Part shown: piece by piece, positions 15,180 through 23,122 of the stretch
Numbering within the stretch: the stretch's first letter is position 1
Layout: each line of letters opens with the position of its first letter
Assembly (NCBI GenBank): GCA_029782225.1
Contig: JAKOVF010000005.1
Coordinates: 76,949-112,232, forward strand
DNA: 35,284 nt
Reading direction: 5' to 3'
Source: Chloroflexota bacterium
GTDB lineage: Bacteria; Chloroflexota; Anaerolineae; Anaerolineales; Villigracilaceae
Program-made: the position numbers and the translations under genes
Notes under the pieces: generated by a model
Database searches by the model: none
Seen by the model: only the letters and a program-made list of their open reading frames with translations
What the model was told of the DNA's origin: nothing

Positions 15180-16460
15180 ATGAAGCGAAATATTGGTAAC
15201 TATTTCATTGTCGCTCTAGTGCTGCTCAACATCGCGGTCTGGCTGGTGTTCCCGCCCATCAATGATGGACGCCCGAACTTCCTGCGTCAATATGTGGGGG
15301 AAGTGATCGGCGCAAATAATATTATCCTGATGGCCTGTTCCCTTTTTCTCTCCACGCGTCCGAAGTGGGCTGAACCCTTTTTCGGGGGCCTGGACAAAAT
15401 GTACCTCACTCATCGCCATACAGGGACAGCCGCCTTCCTGTTAATCTTTGCTCACGTGCTGACGGTCCCGATCCGGACCACGGGATGGCTGCTCGGCAAT
15501 TATCTGGCAGTGATCGCATTTACGGGCATTGTCACGATCGTGTTGATCACGCTCGCACCGCGCATTCCTTTTCTCAATCGAATCGGCGGACGCGATTACA
15601 ACGACTGGAAGAAGCTCAAACGGTTCATTGGCATTTTCTTCATTATCGCCTTCATCCACTCATTGAACGTCCAGGGACTCAGCGCCCTCGTCGCCATCAC
15701 GTGGGTCATGGTCTTTTTTATCATTGGTACGGCATCATACCTTTACACAGAAGTCTTCAGCGGTCTTTTCAAGAAGTCCTTGCCGTATACAGTGGAGGCA
15801 GTGAAGCATCCGAACTTATCCAGCACAGAAGTCACATTGCGCCCGAAGAAAAGCTCCATGAAAAGGCATCGCGCCGGACAGTTCCTGTTCATCCGTTTTC
15901 CGCGTGACAAAGCCCTGAACGAATCTCATCCATTCACGATCTCCAGCGCGCCCTGCGAGGATGTGCTTCGCCTCACGATCAAGGCCAGCGGCAATTTCAC
16001 GCGCGAGCTGTTTGAAAAGTTACAGGCGGGTACGGATGCGGTCATCGAAGGGCCGTATGGGATGTTCAACTACAAGAGCGGTGCCCGGGAACAGATCTGG
16101 ATCGCCGGCGGCATCGGCCTGACGCCGTTTCTGTCATTTGTGCGTGACCTGCAGGAAGTGGAGCTGAAGCACGATGTGAATCTTTTCTACACAGTTCGAC
16201 ATCCTGAAGAGGCTATTTTTGTGGAGGAACTCCAGGCTGCAGGACTGAGATATCCGCGTCTGAAGGTTCATGTCCGTTATTCAGCAAAGGAAGGTTCGCT
16301 GACCGTAGAAGATATCCTCCAGAAGGCCGGCGGAGATGTACGCCGGCAGGATATCTATCTATGCGGCCCATTGGCCATGATCCAGGCCTTTGAGAAGAAG
16401 TTCTTGGAACTGGGGGTGCCAAAAGACATGCTTCACTATGAGGAGTTCAACTTCCGATAA
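15180..16460 (+). CDS. Ferric-reductase-like transmembrane flavocytochrome (FRD/NOX type)
   Basis: A 426-residue protein. The N-terminal half has about six membrane segments with histidines suited to heme ligation (His80, His92, His160). The C-terminal half is a ferredoxin-reductase module: HPFTISSAP binds FAD, IAGGIGLTPFLSF binds the NAD(P) pyrophosphate, and LCGPLAMIQ is the usual nucleotide-site loop. It should move electrons from cytosolic NAD(P)H through FAD and heme across the membrane, to ferric iron, oxygen or another acceptor. The acceptor is not readable. AAGGAG precedes the ATG. It sits between signalling genes rather than iron genes, so its role here is open. Confidence 0.8.
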   Translation: MKRNIGNYFIVALVLLNIAVWLVFPPINDGRPNFLRQYVGEVIGANNIILMACSLFLSTRPKWAEPFFGGLDKMYLTHRHTGTAAFLLIFAHVLTVPIRTTGWLLGNYLAVIAFTGIVTIVLITLAPRIPFLNRIGGRDYNDWKKLKRFIGIFFIIAFIHSLNVQGLSALVAITWVMVFFIIGTASYLYTEVFSGLFKKSLPYTVEAVKHPNLSSTEVTLRPKKSSMKRHRAGQFLFIRFPRDKALNESHPFTISSAPCEDVLRLTIKASGNFTRELFEKLQAGTDAVIEGPYGMFNYKSGAREQIWIAGGIGLTPFLSFVRDLQEVELKHDVNLFYTVRHPEEAIFVEELQAAGLRYPRLKVHVRYSAKEGSLTVEDILQKAGGDVRRQDIYLCGPLAMIQAFEKKFLELGVPKDMLHYEEFNFR

Positions 16461-16496
16461 AAAATTCGCCCTCGCTGCATTTTCAGTGAGGGCGTC
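16461..16496. terminator. Terminator shared by convergent flavocytochrome and GGDEF genes
   Basis: CGCCCTC (16467-16473) pairs with GAGGGCG (16488-16494). On the minus strand the stem is followed by AATTTTTTA, a good terminator for the GGDEF gene. On the plus strand the tail is only weakly U-rich. Confidence 0.7.
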
Positions 16497-16497
16497 C

Positions 16498-17631
16498 TTA
16501 TCCCGCTTCGACCCGGTTTCTCCCCTGACGTTTGGCCTTATACATCGCTTCGTCCGCTCGATGCAATAAATCATCAAAAGAATTGTCGGAAGGCTCGACC
16601 TCGACTACTCCAATACTGACCGTGGAGTGAACAGCCTTCGAATCGACCGTCAACGGAGCGAACTCCCACATCTGCTGGATCCGTTCTGCGACGAACCTGG
16701 CATTCTTCAGTGATGTATTGGGTAACAGCAGTGCAAACTCTTCTCCTCCCAGCCTGCCAAAGATATCCTGTGCGCGTTTCTGTTCAAGCGCCACTGCAGC
16801 AAAACGCTGCAGCACCAGGTCGCCAATCTGGTGACCATAAGTATCGTTGACTCTCTTGAAATGATCGAGGTCCAGCATCAACAGGGATAACGGCAACTGG
16901 TAGCGCCTGGTGCGCAGGAATTCCTTCTCAGCCATTTCCATGAAATAAAGGCGGGTCATGCATTTCGTGAGGCCGTCAATGTTGATCAGATAATTCGCCA
17001 TCTCATGCGCATCTTTTTGGTCAAGATAAGCCTTGAATGTTTTGCGCCGATAGGACTGGAGCAGAAGGCTGGACGGTAATCCCAGAAGATGGACAAGGAC
17101 CTGCCAGTAGATGGCCGTTGGGAGAGCAGCGGGGGAGGTTGGCACTTTGTAGAAACTGTCCACTGCGATCATACCCAGCGAGAAACCCACTGTGAGCACA
17201 AGATTATCTTCGAACTTCAGCGGTGAAAGCAGATAGACGGCAAACGGGAAAAGAATATCGAAAGGCGTAGTAAGATGATCTGGCGAACGCGTGAGATTGA
17301 GTATGACCAGGAAGACCGCGGTGATCAGAGACCAGATAAAGACAATTCGATCAAAGGTGGCCACATCGCGGGTCCGCCTCAGGATCAGCACAACCGCCAC
17401 GGTGAACACGCCATACGCGCCTCGAAACCAAATCATCCACCGGAACAGGTTCGCATTCTTCTCAAATAGTGCGTAATCAACGATAGCCATGATAATCATG
17501 GCAAGGGCAACAACGATCGCAGTGAGGATGCTCTGCGCCTTATCTAAACTCAGATGCTCCCGGCGATACTCATCCTCTGAGTCCCCCAGATGCAATATGA
17601 GTGTGTTGAACAGTGTTCGGAATGCTCCCAT
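16498..17631 (-). CDS. Membrane diguanylate cyclase (GGDEF protein)
   Basis: A 377-residue protein. The first about 200 residues contain six hydrophobic segments forming a membrane sensor of no recognised type. The cytoplasmic part is a complete GGDEF domain: DLDHFKRVNDTYGH binds metal and GTP, the active loop is GGEEF at 295-299, and an inhibitory RxxD site (Arg286-Asp289) lies at the canonical distance upstream. It should therefore make c-di-GMP from two GTP and be feedback-inhibited. There is no EAL or HD-GYP partner. The cyclase is encoded about 12 kb from two c-di-GMP riboswitches. A good promoter lies at 17647-17674. Confidence 0.9.
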   Translation of the reverse strand: MGAFRTLFNTLILHLGDSEDEYRREHLSLDKAQSILTAIVVALAMIIMAIVDYALFEKNANLFRWMIWFRGAYGVFTVAVVLILRRTRDVATFDRIVFIWSLITAVFLVILNLTRSPDHLTTPFDILFPFAVYLLSPLKFEDNLVLTVGFSLGMIAVDSFYKVPTSPAALPTAIYWQVLVHLLGLPSSLLLQSYRRKTFKAYLDQKDAHEMANYLINIDGLTKCMTRLYFMEMAEKEFLRTRRYQLPLSLLMLDLDHFKRVNDTYGHQIGDLVLQRFAAVALEQKRAQDIFGRLGGEEFALLLPNTSLKNARFVAERIQQMWEFAPLTVDSKAVHSTVSIGVVEVEPSDNSFDDLLHRADEAMYKAKRQGRNRVEAG

Positions 17632-17646
17632 GCTCTACTCAATTTA

Positions 17647-17674
17647 ATCATACAACATACGAGAGGGTTTTCAA
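17647..17674 (-). promoter_or_regulatory. Promoter of the diguanylate cyclase gene
   Basis: On the minus strand TTGAAA (17669-17674) and TATGAT (17647-17652) are separated by 16 bases, each one mismatch from consensus, placing transcription start just before the ATG at 17631. Confidence 0.65.
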
Positions 17675-17926
17675 CCACTAATTCTGAAAAGCGGCGTAGA
17701 CATTTGTCCTATTGGACTCGACAATTCCCATCAATGTACTCGTCTCGCGGGCACAAAGAGCACTTCCGCGAAAGCTGATTCTATCTATCAACAAGATGCA
17801 TTTGTAACTGGATGCTTCTTCCGTTATATTCATCGCACGTGAAAAGGGGATTGGAGATCAAGCGTTGTATCAGGGCTTGTCTGGAAAAGTCACTTGGTCT
17901 TCAGCAGCTTGATAATAGGGTTTTTC
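17675..17926. other. Non-coding interval between divergent cyclase and zinc-regulator promoters
   Basis: About 250 bases between two outward-facing promoters. Only short open frames without ribosome binding sites or recognisable products are present. I see no riboswitch core, strong hairpin or repeat family in it. Confidence 0.5.
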
Positions 17927-17954
17927 TTGACAATTCAGATAAATTCTCTATAAT
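17927..17954 (+). promoter_or_regulatory. Near-consensus promoter of the zinc-uptake operon
   Basis: Perfect TTGACA (17927-17932) and perfect TATAAT (17949-17954) with a 16-base spacer. This is the strongest promoter in the window, as expected for an operon held down by a repressor. Confidence 0.8.
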
Positions 17955-17955
17955 T

Positions 17956-17974
17956 GAAAATGAAAACGATTTTC
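17956..17974 (+). promoter_or_regulatory. Fur/Zur-type operator
   Basis: GAAAAT (17956-17961) and ATTTTC (17969-17974) form an inverted repeat across 7 bases, starting 2 bases after the -10 and covering the likely transcription start. Its AT-rich dyad form and position suit repression by the Fur/Zur-family protein encoded just downstream. Confidence 0.6.
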
Positions 17975-17992
17975 GATATCAGGAACATCAAT

Positions 17993-18412
17993 ATGGCTGA
18001 ACATCCCTGGATGAACCAATTGAACGAACAAGGCTATCGTGTCACGGGCGCGCGGCGCGCGGTAGTCAAGACCATGGCGCAAAGCACTCATGCCATCACC
18101 CCCATCGAGGTCTACGATACGGCGCGGCAAACCCATCCCGCGCTGGGATTGGTCACGGTTTATCGCACACTTGAGGCGCTCGAAGAACAAGGGCTGATCC
18201 AGCGCGTCCATCGGCCTGAGGGATGCCAGGCCTTCATCACTGCCCCGGCTGGTCACAAGCATCTTTTGCTCTGCAGGAAATGCGGACAGGCTGCAGCATT
18301 CGAAGGCGATGATCTTGAGAGTCTGATCCAGTCTATTGCGCGTCGGACAGGATTTCAAATCACAGAGCACTGGTTGCAGCTTTTTGGACTCTGCCCGAAA
18401 TGCCGATCATGA
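17993..18412 (+). CDS. zur: Fur-family metal-responsive repressor, probably Zur
   Basis: The frame opens at 17954, but that start lies in the -10 and operator. The ATG at 17993, with AGGA 8 bases before it, gives 139 residues of normal Fur length. The N-terminal half is a winged helix (YRVTGARRAVVKTM, then LVTVYRTLEALEEQGLIQRV). The C-terminal half has the metal-site stretch GHKHLLLCRKCG and a second CPKC pair at the end, giving the structural Cys4 zinc site. Family members repress metal-uptake genes when metal is bound. The overlap ATGA with the next gene and the ZnuACB-type transporter point to zinc as effector; manganese or iron is less likely. Confidence 0.8.
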   Translation: MAEHPWMNQLNEQGYRVTGARRAVVKTMAQSTHAITPIEVYDTARQTHPALGLVTVYRTLEALEEQGLIQRVHRPEGCQAFITAPAGHKHLLLCRKCGQAAAFEGDDLESLIQSIARRTGFQITEHWLQLFGLCPKCRS

Positions 18413-19299
18413 AGCGGTTGATTCTTCTTTTCCTGATCCTCGCGACTGCCTGCACTCCTCCCGCTTCTAGCGCGGACGGTACGTCTGGTCCCGTTATTTT
18501 GGCATCCACTACCTTTTTAGCAGACATCGCACAGCATGTGGCCGGTGATCGCTTACAGGTCCAATCACTATTGCCGGTTGGAATTGACCCACATTCCTAT
18601 CAAGCCACTCCCGCGGACGTCACGAGGATCGCGAAGAGCACCGTGTTGATCGTTAACGGTCTGGGATACGAACAGTTTATGCAAACCCTGCTGGAGAATG
18701 CCGGCGGGCAGAGATTGGTCATCGAGGCCTCAGCAGGCCTCAGTCCCAGAAAAGACGCGGGGCTTGAGCATGGCGTTGATCCGCATATGTGGCTTGATCC
18801 AAATCTGGTTGTCACCTACGTCGAAAACATCCGCGATGGACTGAGCAAAGCTGATCCAGATGGTGCGCAGATCTACAAAAGCAATGCGGAGAGATATATC
18901 GCTCAAATGAAGGACCTGGATGGATGGATCGTCGAGCAGGTGAATACCATTCCTGCCGAACGGCGTTTGCTGGTCACCAATCACGAGGCGCTTGGATATT
19001 TTGCAGACCGCTACGGTTTCACTGTGATCGGGACTGTCATCCCCGGTATGAGCACCGACGCCGCGCCATCGGCGAAAGATGTGGTCGGGTTGATCGAGCA
19101 GGTCAAATCTCTGGGTGCACCCGCGATCTTTTTAGGCGAAGTGGAAAACCCGGCGCTCGCGCAACAAATCGCAGATGAAACTGGCGTGAAAGTAGTCAAT
19201 GACCTTTATCTCGAATCGCTCACGGATGGCCCTCCCGCTCCGACGTATATTGAAATGATGAAGTACGATGTAACACAGATTGTAGAAGCGCTGAAGTAA
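18409..19299 (+). CDS. znuA: Zinc/manganese ABC transporter substrate-binding lipoprotein (ZnuA-like)
   Basis: Start chosen at 18409, where ATGA overlaps the stop of the regulator; an in-frame ATG 9 bases earlier is less likely. The product is 296 residues, with a lipoprotein signal (LILLFLILATAC). It is a cluster A-I metal-binding protein of the TroA/ZnuA fold. DPHSY, DPHMW and TNHEALGYF supply three histidines, and an acidic residue near the C-terminus completes the site. His-His-His-acid is the zinc-type set, whereas manganese proteins usually have Glu in the third place. The His-rich loop of many ZnuA proteins is absent. It should capture metal outside the membrane and deliver it to the permease. 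Confidence 0.85.
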   Translation: MKRLILLFLILATACTPPASSADGTSGPVILASTTFLADIAQHVAGDRLQVQSLLPVGIDPHSYQATPADVTRIAKSTVLIVNGLGYEQFMQTLLENAGGQRLVIEASAGLSPRKDAGLEHGVDPHMWLDPNLVVTYVENIRDGLSKADPDGAQIYKSNAERYIAQMKDLDGWIVEQVNTIPAERRLLVTNHEALGYFADRYGFTVIGTVIPGMSTDAAPSAKDVVGLIEQVKSLGAPAIFLGEVENPALAQQIADETGVKVVNDLYLESLTDGPPAPTYIEMMKYDVTQIVEALK

Positions 19300-19311
19300 C
19301 CATCACCCTGG

Positions 19312-19334
19312 CCCTCTCCCACTTTGGGAGAGGG
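19312..19334. repeat. Short palindromic repeat between znuA and znuC
   Basis: CCCTCTCCCA / TGGGAGAGGG with a 3-base loop forms a perfect 10-bp hairpin. It lies inside an operon, is not followed by a U-run, and resembles widely dispersed REP-like palindromes. Confidence 0.6.
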
Positions 19335-19345
19335 GAAAGAGTCGA

Positions 19346-20161
19346 ATGTATCCTCACTCAGATCACCAAAGAGATAAACCTATCCTCGATGTGCAAAATG
19401 TGTTCGTCCGCTACAACGGAAGTTTTGCGCTGGAGAATATTACCTTCCACCTGCACGTTGGTGAACGCGTGGCCGTGGTTGGACCGAACGGGGCGGGCAA
19501 GAGCACATTGTTCAAAGTGGTGGCCGGTGTGCTGACGCCCAGTCAGGGTGAAGTGACCGTGTCCGGCTCGCGGCCGGTGCGGCACAGTTGCATCGCGTAT
19601 ATCCCACAGCGCAGCCAAGTGGATTGGAATTTCCCGGTCAGCGTGGCGGATGTAGTGATGATGGGACGCAGCGCGAAGTTGGGTCCGCTGGGCTGGCCGA
19701 AGAAACACGATTGGGATTTCGTCAAACACGCACTGGAGACGGTGGAATTAGCCGACTATTCAAACCGACAAATCAGCCACCTTTCGGGCGGACAGCAGCA
19801 GCGCATGTTTATAGCACGGGCGCTGGCACAGGAAGCTGAATTAATGTTGATGGACGAGCCATTGACCGGGCTCGACACGCCGTCCCAGGAGAGTTTGCTC
19901 GATCTGCTGGATCAACTGCGAGCAGAGAAAGTGACCGTGATGGTGGCAACACATGACCTCGAGCAGGCTGCACGTCACTTTGACCGCCTCATGCTGCTAA
20001 ATCATCACTTGATCGCCTTCGAGAAACCATCAGATGTAATGAAGACCGAGATCCTTTTACAGGCCTACGGCGCAAGATTACATCCAGTACAAGGGCAGGA
20101 GGGGCTGCTTACAATTGATGATAGCTGCTGTGATGAAGGGGAAGACAGCCATGTCCATTGA
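19346..20161 (+). CDS. znuC: Zinc/manganese ABC transporter ATP-binding protein (ZnuC-like)
   Basis: A 271-residue ATPase. GPNGAGKST is Walker A, LSGGQQQR the ABC signature, LMLMDEPLTGLD Walker B and VATHDLEQ the switch histidine. QRSQVDWNFPV is typical of the metal-uptake (ZnuC/MntA) branch. Both ends are rich in His, Asp and Cys (MYPHSDHQ at the start, CCDEGEDSHVH at the end), possible metal-sensing tails. It powers import together with the permease encoded next, whose start overlaps its final codons. Confidence 0.88.
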   Translation: MYPHSDHQRDKPILDVQNVFVRYNGSFALENITFHLHVGERVAVVGPNGAGKSTLFKVVAGVLTPSQGEVTVSGSRPVRHSCIAYIPQRSQVDWNFPVSVADVVMMGRSAKLGPLGWPKKHDWDFVKHALETVELADYSNRQISHLSGGQQQRMFIARALAQEAELMLMDEPLTGLDTPSQESLLDLLDQLRAEKVTVMVATHDLEQAARHFDRLMLLNHHLIAFEKPSDVMKTEILLQAYGARLHPVQGQEGLLTIDDSCCDEGEDSHVH

Positions 20162-20984
20162 TTGGTTATTTGCGCCTCTTCAATACGAGTTTATGCTACG
20201 CGGCTTAATCGCTGCAATTTTGGTCGGCATCGTCTGCGCCATTGTTGGAACATATGTCGTCTTGCGCGGCATGGCCTTCTTCGGCGATGCACTGGCTCAT
20301 ACCATCCTGCCTGGCATCGCGCTGGGATACATTATCAGCGGAGGCGCACGGGACACGCTCTTCTGGTGGGCGCTGGGAACAGCTGTCGTTGCAGCACTCG
20401 GGATTGGAGCAATCAGCAAACGGGCCGAGGTCAAGGAAGATACGGCGATCGGGATCATCTTTGCCGGGATGTTCGCACTCGGCATTGCGCTCATCTCCAC
20501 GGTCCGCAGTTACGCAGTGGATCTGAGTCACTTTTTGTTCGGCGATGTGCTCGGAGTCTCCGCTCAAAGCCTGTGGCTGATCATCATTTTTGGGGGAGTC
20601 GTTTTGCTGTTGATCGGTGCGTTCTACAAGGAATTCATGACGCTTTCGTTTGACCCGATCCTTGCAGTGACACTTAGGCTTCCAGTTGGGCTGCTAAACA
20701 ATCTTCTGCTTGGTCTGATCGCGGTGACGGTGGCCGTCTCTCTTCAAACTGTGGGCGTGGCTCTGATGGTCGCCATGCTGGTGACGCCGGCTGCCACAGC
20801 TTATCTACTGACGAACCGCCTTCCAAAAATGATGGCTCTGGCAGCTCTCTTTGCAGCACTCTCCGGAGTGATCGGCCTGTATCTATCCTTTTATCTGAGC
20901 ATTGCATCGGGCGCGGCCATAGTACTAACGGCTACCCTGTTTTTCCTGCTCGCATTCTTGTGGAAGAGGATGAAATCTTTATAA
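20151..20984 (+). CDS. znuB: Zinc/manganese ABC transporter permease (ZnuB-like)
   Basis: The frame is open from 20115, but the ATG at 20151 begins with the conserved MSIDWLFAPLQYEFM and has AAGGGGAAG upstream. It overlaps znuC by 11 bases, implying coupled translation. The 278-residue product has about eight hydrophobic segments. GTYVVLRGMAFFGDALAHTILPGIALGY is the ABC-3 family signature near residues 28-55, and LLVTPAATAYLLT appears later. It forms the membrane channel of the metal importer. No terminator follows; a new -10 element overlaps the stop codon. Confidence 0.88.
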   Translation: MSIDWLFAPLQYEFMLRGLIAAILVGIVCAIVGTYVVLRGMAFFGDALAHTILPGIALGYIISGGARDTLFWWALGTAVVAALGIGAISKRAEVKEDTAIGIIFAGMFALGIALISTVRSYAVDLSHFLFGDVLGVSAQSLWLIIIFGGVVLLLIGAFYKEFMTLSFDPILAVTLRLPVGLLNNLLLGLIAVTVAVSLQTVGVALMVAMLVTPAATAYLLTNRLPKMMALAALFAALSGVIGLYLSFYLSIASGAAIVLTATLFFLLAFLWKRMKSL

Positions 20985-20985
20985 T
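20980..20985 (+). promoter_or_regulatory. -10 element for the SRPBCC gene
   Basis: A perfect TATAAT overlaps the znuB stop codon. A weak -35 (TTGTGG) lies 16 bases upstream. It would give a leader of about 35 bases. Confidence 0.45.
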
Positions 20986-21026
20986 TGCGTTATTGTCAAT
21001 ACCATTAGTCAGAGAGGAGAACAGGA

Positions 21027-21458
21027 ATGCCCATTATTGAAGCATCTGTCAATGTCAGTAAACCGGTTGAGAAAGTATTCGAATATATTACCAATTTCGA
21101 GAATCAGAAGAAACTCAACAATATGCTCACGGACATCATCGTCAGCGGACCGGTCGCCGTGGGAACAAAAGTCAAATATAAAGGGACGGTCATGGGCCGT
21201 GCCTTCGAAACCGAGAATCAGATCGTGGCGCTCGAACCGAACAAGAAGCTGGGCATCAAGACCAAGGCCGCTCCGCCCGCTTCGGATGTCACCAACACTT
21301 ACCTGCTTGAACAAGCCGGCGCCGGGACAAAGCTCATCGCACAGATGGACACGGTCATTACCGGTGGTTTCCCGGGCGTCGAGGAAATGGTCAAGAACCA
21401 GTTGATTGGCACGCTTAACCAGACTCTGGCCGCTATGAAACAGGCCATCGAAGCGTAA
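21027..21458 (+). CDS. SRPBCC (START/polyketide cyclase-like) family protein
   Basis: A 143-residue soluble protein with GAGGAGA in front of the ATG. It begins with a strand followed by SKPVEKVFEYITNFEN, the typical opening of the SRPBCC helix-grip fold. It continues with alternating strands (VGTKVKYKGTVMG, TENQIVALEPNKKLGIKT) and ends in a long helix. The fold makes a deep hydrophobic pocket for lipids or other small molecules. No catalytic residue or ligand can be assigned. It stands alone between a promoter and a strong terminator. Confidence 0.75.
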   Translation: MPIIEASVNVSKPVEKVFEYITNFENQKKLNNMLTDIIVSGPVAVGTKVKYKGTVMGRAFETENQIVALEPNKKLGIKTKAAPPASDVTNTYLLEQAGAGTKLIAQMDTVITGGFPGVEEMVKNQLIGTLNQTLAAMKQAIEA

Positions 21459-21477
21459 TTTCCTTTTTTATTGGAAC

Positions 21478-21520
21478 AAATCCTCCTGCAAAAACATCTT
21501 TGCAGGAGGATTTTTATTTT
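21478..21520 (+). terminator. Intrinsic terminator after the SRPBCC gene
   Basis: AAATCCTCCTGCAAA pairs with TTTGCAGGAGGATTT around a short loop, followed by TTATTTT. A textbook terminator. Confidence 0.85.
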
Positions 21521-21531
21521 TGGAGACAAGA

Positions 21532-21590
21532 TGACAGTCACTTTTGCCCACTCGGCGTCACCTCGGGGTGCTTCGCAAAAGTGACTGTCA
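21532..21590. repeat. Intergenic inverted repeat with 16-bp perfect arms
   Basis: TGACAGTCACTTTTGC (21532-21547) and GCAAAAGTGACTGTCA (21575-21590) are perfectly complementary. A smaller CACC/GGTG hairpin sits inside. The arms themselves contain a TGACAGTCA-like palindrome. It follows a terminator and precedes the next promoter, as a dispersed REP/MITE-like element would. Confidence 0.65.
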
Positions 21591-21625
21591 CCTGTAAGGA
21601 TGTCATTTCGGTTAAAATACAACCC

Positions 21626-23122
21626 ATGCAAAAACCCTCACATTCCCGCCTCCTGCGAATTACCAATTATTTATTCATTTTTCTCCTCGCATCCTGTTCT
21701 TTCATTCCTTCTCCAACTCAAGCCCCAACCGCTACTGCTTCATCTGTTCCCCCAACCTCGACGACAACACCGGTCATCATCCCAACACTGACGCCATCGC
21801 CCACGCGTGCACCAACACAGGCACGCGCCAGCTATCAACTCAACACTACCATTAACTATGACGCGCACACCGTGACTGTAGATGAGGTCATCCTCTATCC
21901 GAATCATACCGGCCAGCAATTGAATTCGCTCGTGATAGCCCTTGTCCCAAATCTCTGGGATGGCTGCTTTAGCATGTCAGGTTTGTGGGTGAATGAGTCG
22001 CCGCTCTCAACTTACACAGTGGACGGTCAGCGCATGGACATTACTCTTCCGGCGATGTTCATGCCTGAGACCATAATGAAGATCGAGATCCAGTACACGC
22101 TCAATCTCCCTTTTGCTGAGCAGGAAGACCCCAACGTTTCGCGCCCGCGCATCTTTGGCTACACCCTGCGCCAGATGAATCTCACCAACTGGTATCCATT
22201 CGTGGTCCCATTCATCAACGGTCAATGGGTGTTGCATGAACCGTGGTTCTACGGCGAGCATCTTGTGTATGACTCTGCGGATTATGAGGTCAATCTCAAA
22301 TTTGCTGATACCACATCCATTCCTGTAGTGGCCGCGAGTGGATTCCCCGAACCGAAGGGAGATTTCACAAGTTACACGATCACAAACGCCCGCGCCTTTG
22401 CGCTTTCCGCCAGCCGCGATTTTCATGTTTCCACGACCCAGGCCGGCGACGTTACGGTTACAAGCTATTATTTCGACTTCAGTGAAAGCGCCGCTGAGGC
22501 AGCGCTCAAAGCTAGCACGGAGGCTTTGCAGGTTTTCGGTCAGCGCTATGGGCCTTACACTCACAAGACGCTTTCGCTTGTCATGGGCGATTTCAACGAT
22601 GGCATGGAGTTCTCCGCTTTCTTCTATCTCAGCCGCGATTTTTATAGTCTGTACGATGGCACACGCGCGAACTATCTCACGTTTGTCGCCGCGCATGAGA
22701 CCTCGCATCAATGGTGGTTCGAGCAGGTCGGAAACGATCAGGCCGCGCAGCCCTGGCTCGACGAAGCGCTCGCCACCTATTCGGAGCGCATCTTTTATGA
22801 AAACCTGCAGCCTGACCTCGTCTCATGGTGGTGGTCGTATCGTATTGATTTCTATAACCCACAGGGATTCGTGGACATACCAATCTACGATGGCCAGGGC
22901 TTTCGCCCCTACACCAATGCTGTCTACTTCGAGGGCGCGCATTTCCTGGAAGAACTGCGCGCTCGTATCGGCGATGAGGCCTTTTTCGGCTTCCTTCAGG
23001 ATTACCTGGCGCAGGGACGCGATAAGATCGTCAATGCCAACGATTTCTTCCGCATCCTGAGCACGCATACACAGACAGATTATTCAGACATTGTCCGTAA
23101 GTATTTCCAAAACGTTTACTAA
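21626..23122 (+). CDS. M1-type (gluzincin) metallopeptidase lipoprotein, copy 1
   Basis: An upstream open frame runs through the inverted repeat. The ATG at 21626 starts the lipoprotein signal (ITNYLFIFLLASC), giving 498 residues. A Pro/Thr/Ser linker of about 40 residues leads to a beta-rich domain and a thermolysin-like zinc domain. HETSH (357-361) and Glu380 in WLDEALATY form the M1 zinc site HExxH-x18-E. The aminopeptidase GAMEN motif is not intact; the equivalent is DGMEF. It should be a surface-anchored zinc peptidase of unknown specificity. TAAAAT 8 bases before the ATG suggests a nearly leaderless transcript. A paralogue follows with a one-base overlap. Confidence 0.8.
   Translation: MQKPSHSRLLRITNYLFIFLLASCSFIPSPTQAPTATASSVPPTSTTTPVIIPTLTPSPTRAPTQARASYQLNTTINYDAHTVTVDEVILYPNHTGQQLNSLVIALVPNLWDGCFSMSGLWVNESPLSTYTVDGQRMDITLPAMFMPETIMKIEIQYTLNLPFAEQEDPNVSRPRIFGYTLRQMNLTNWYPFVVPFINGQWVLHEPWFYGEHLVYDSADYEVNLKFADTTSIPVVAASGFPEPKGDFTSYTITNARAFALSASRDFHVSTTQAGDVTVTSYYFDFSESAAEAALKASTEALQVFGQRYGPYTHKTLSLVMGDFNDGMEFSAFFYLSRDFYSLYDGTRANYLTFVAAHETSHQWWFEQVGNDQAAQPWLDEALATYSERIFYENLQPDLVSWWWSYRIDFYNPQGFVDIPIYDGQGFRPYTNAVYFEGAHFLEELRARIGDEAFFGFLQDYLAQGRDKIVNANDFFRILSTHTQTDYSDIVRKYFQNVY

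Noticed and set aside
19312..19334. Terminator between znuA and znuC
   Set aside because: The hairpin has no U-run and lies within an operon; it fits a dispersed palindrome better.
21500..21625. N-terminal extension of the first peptidase
   Set aside because: It runs through a terminator tail and a 16-bp inverted repeat; the lipoprotein signal begins at the ATG at 21626.
22007..22711. A 234-residue minus-strand frame opposite the first peptidase
   Set aside because: Antisense to a gene with an intact zinc site; no family resemblance.
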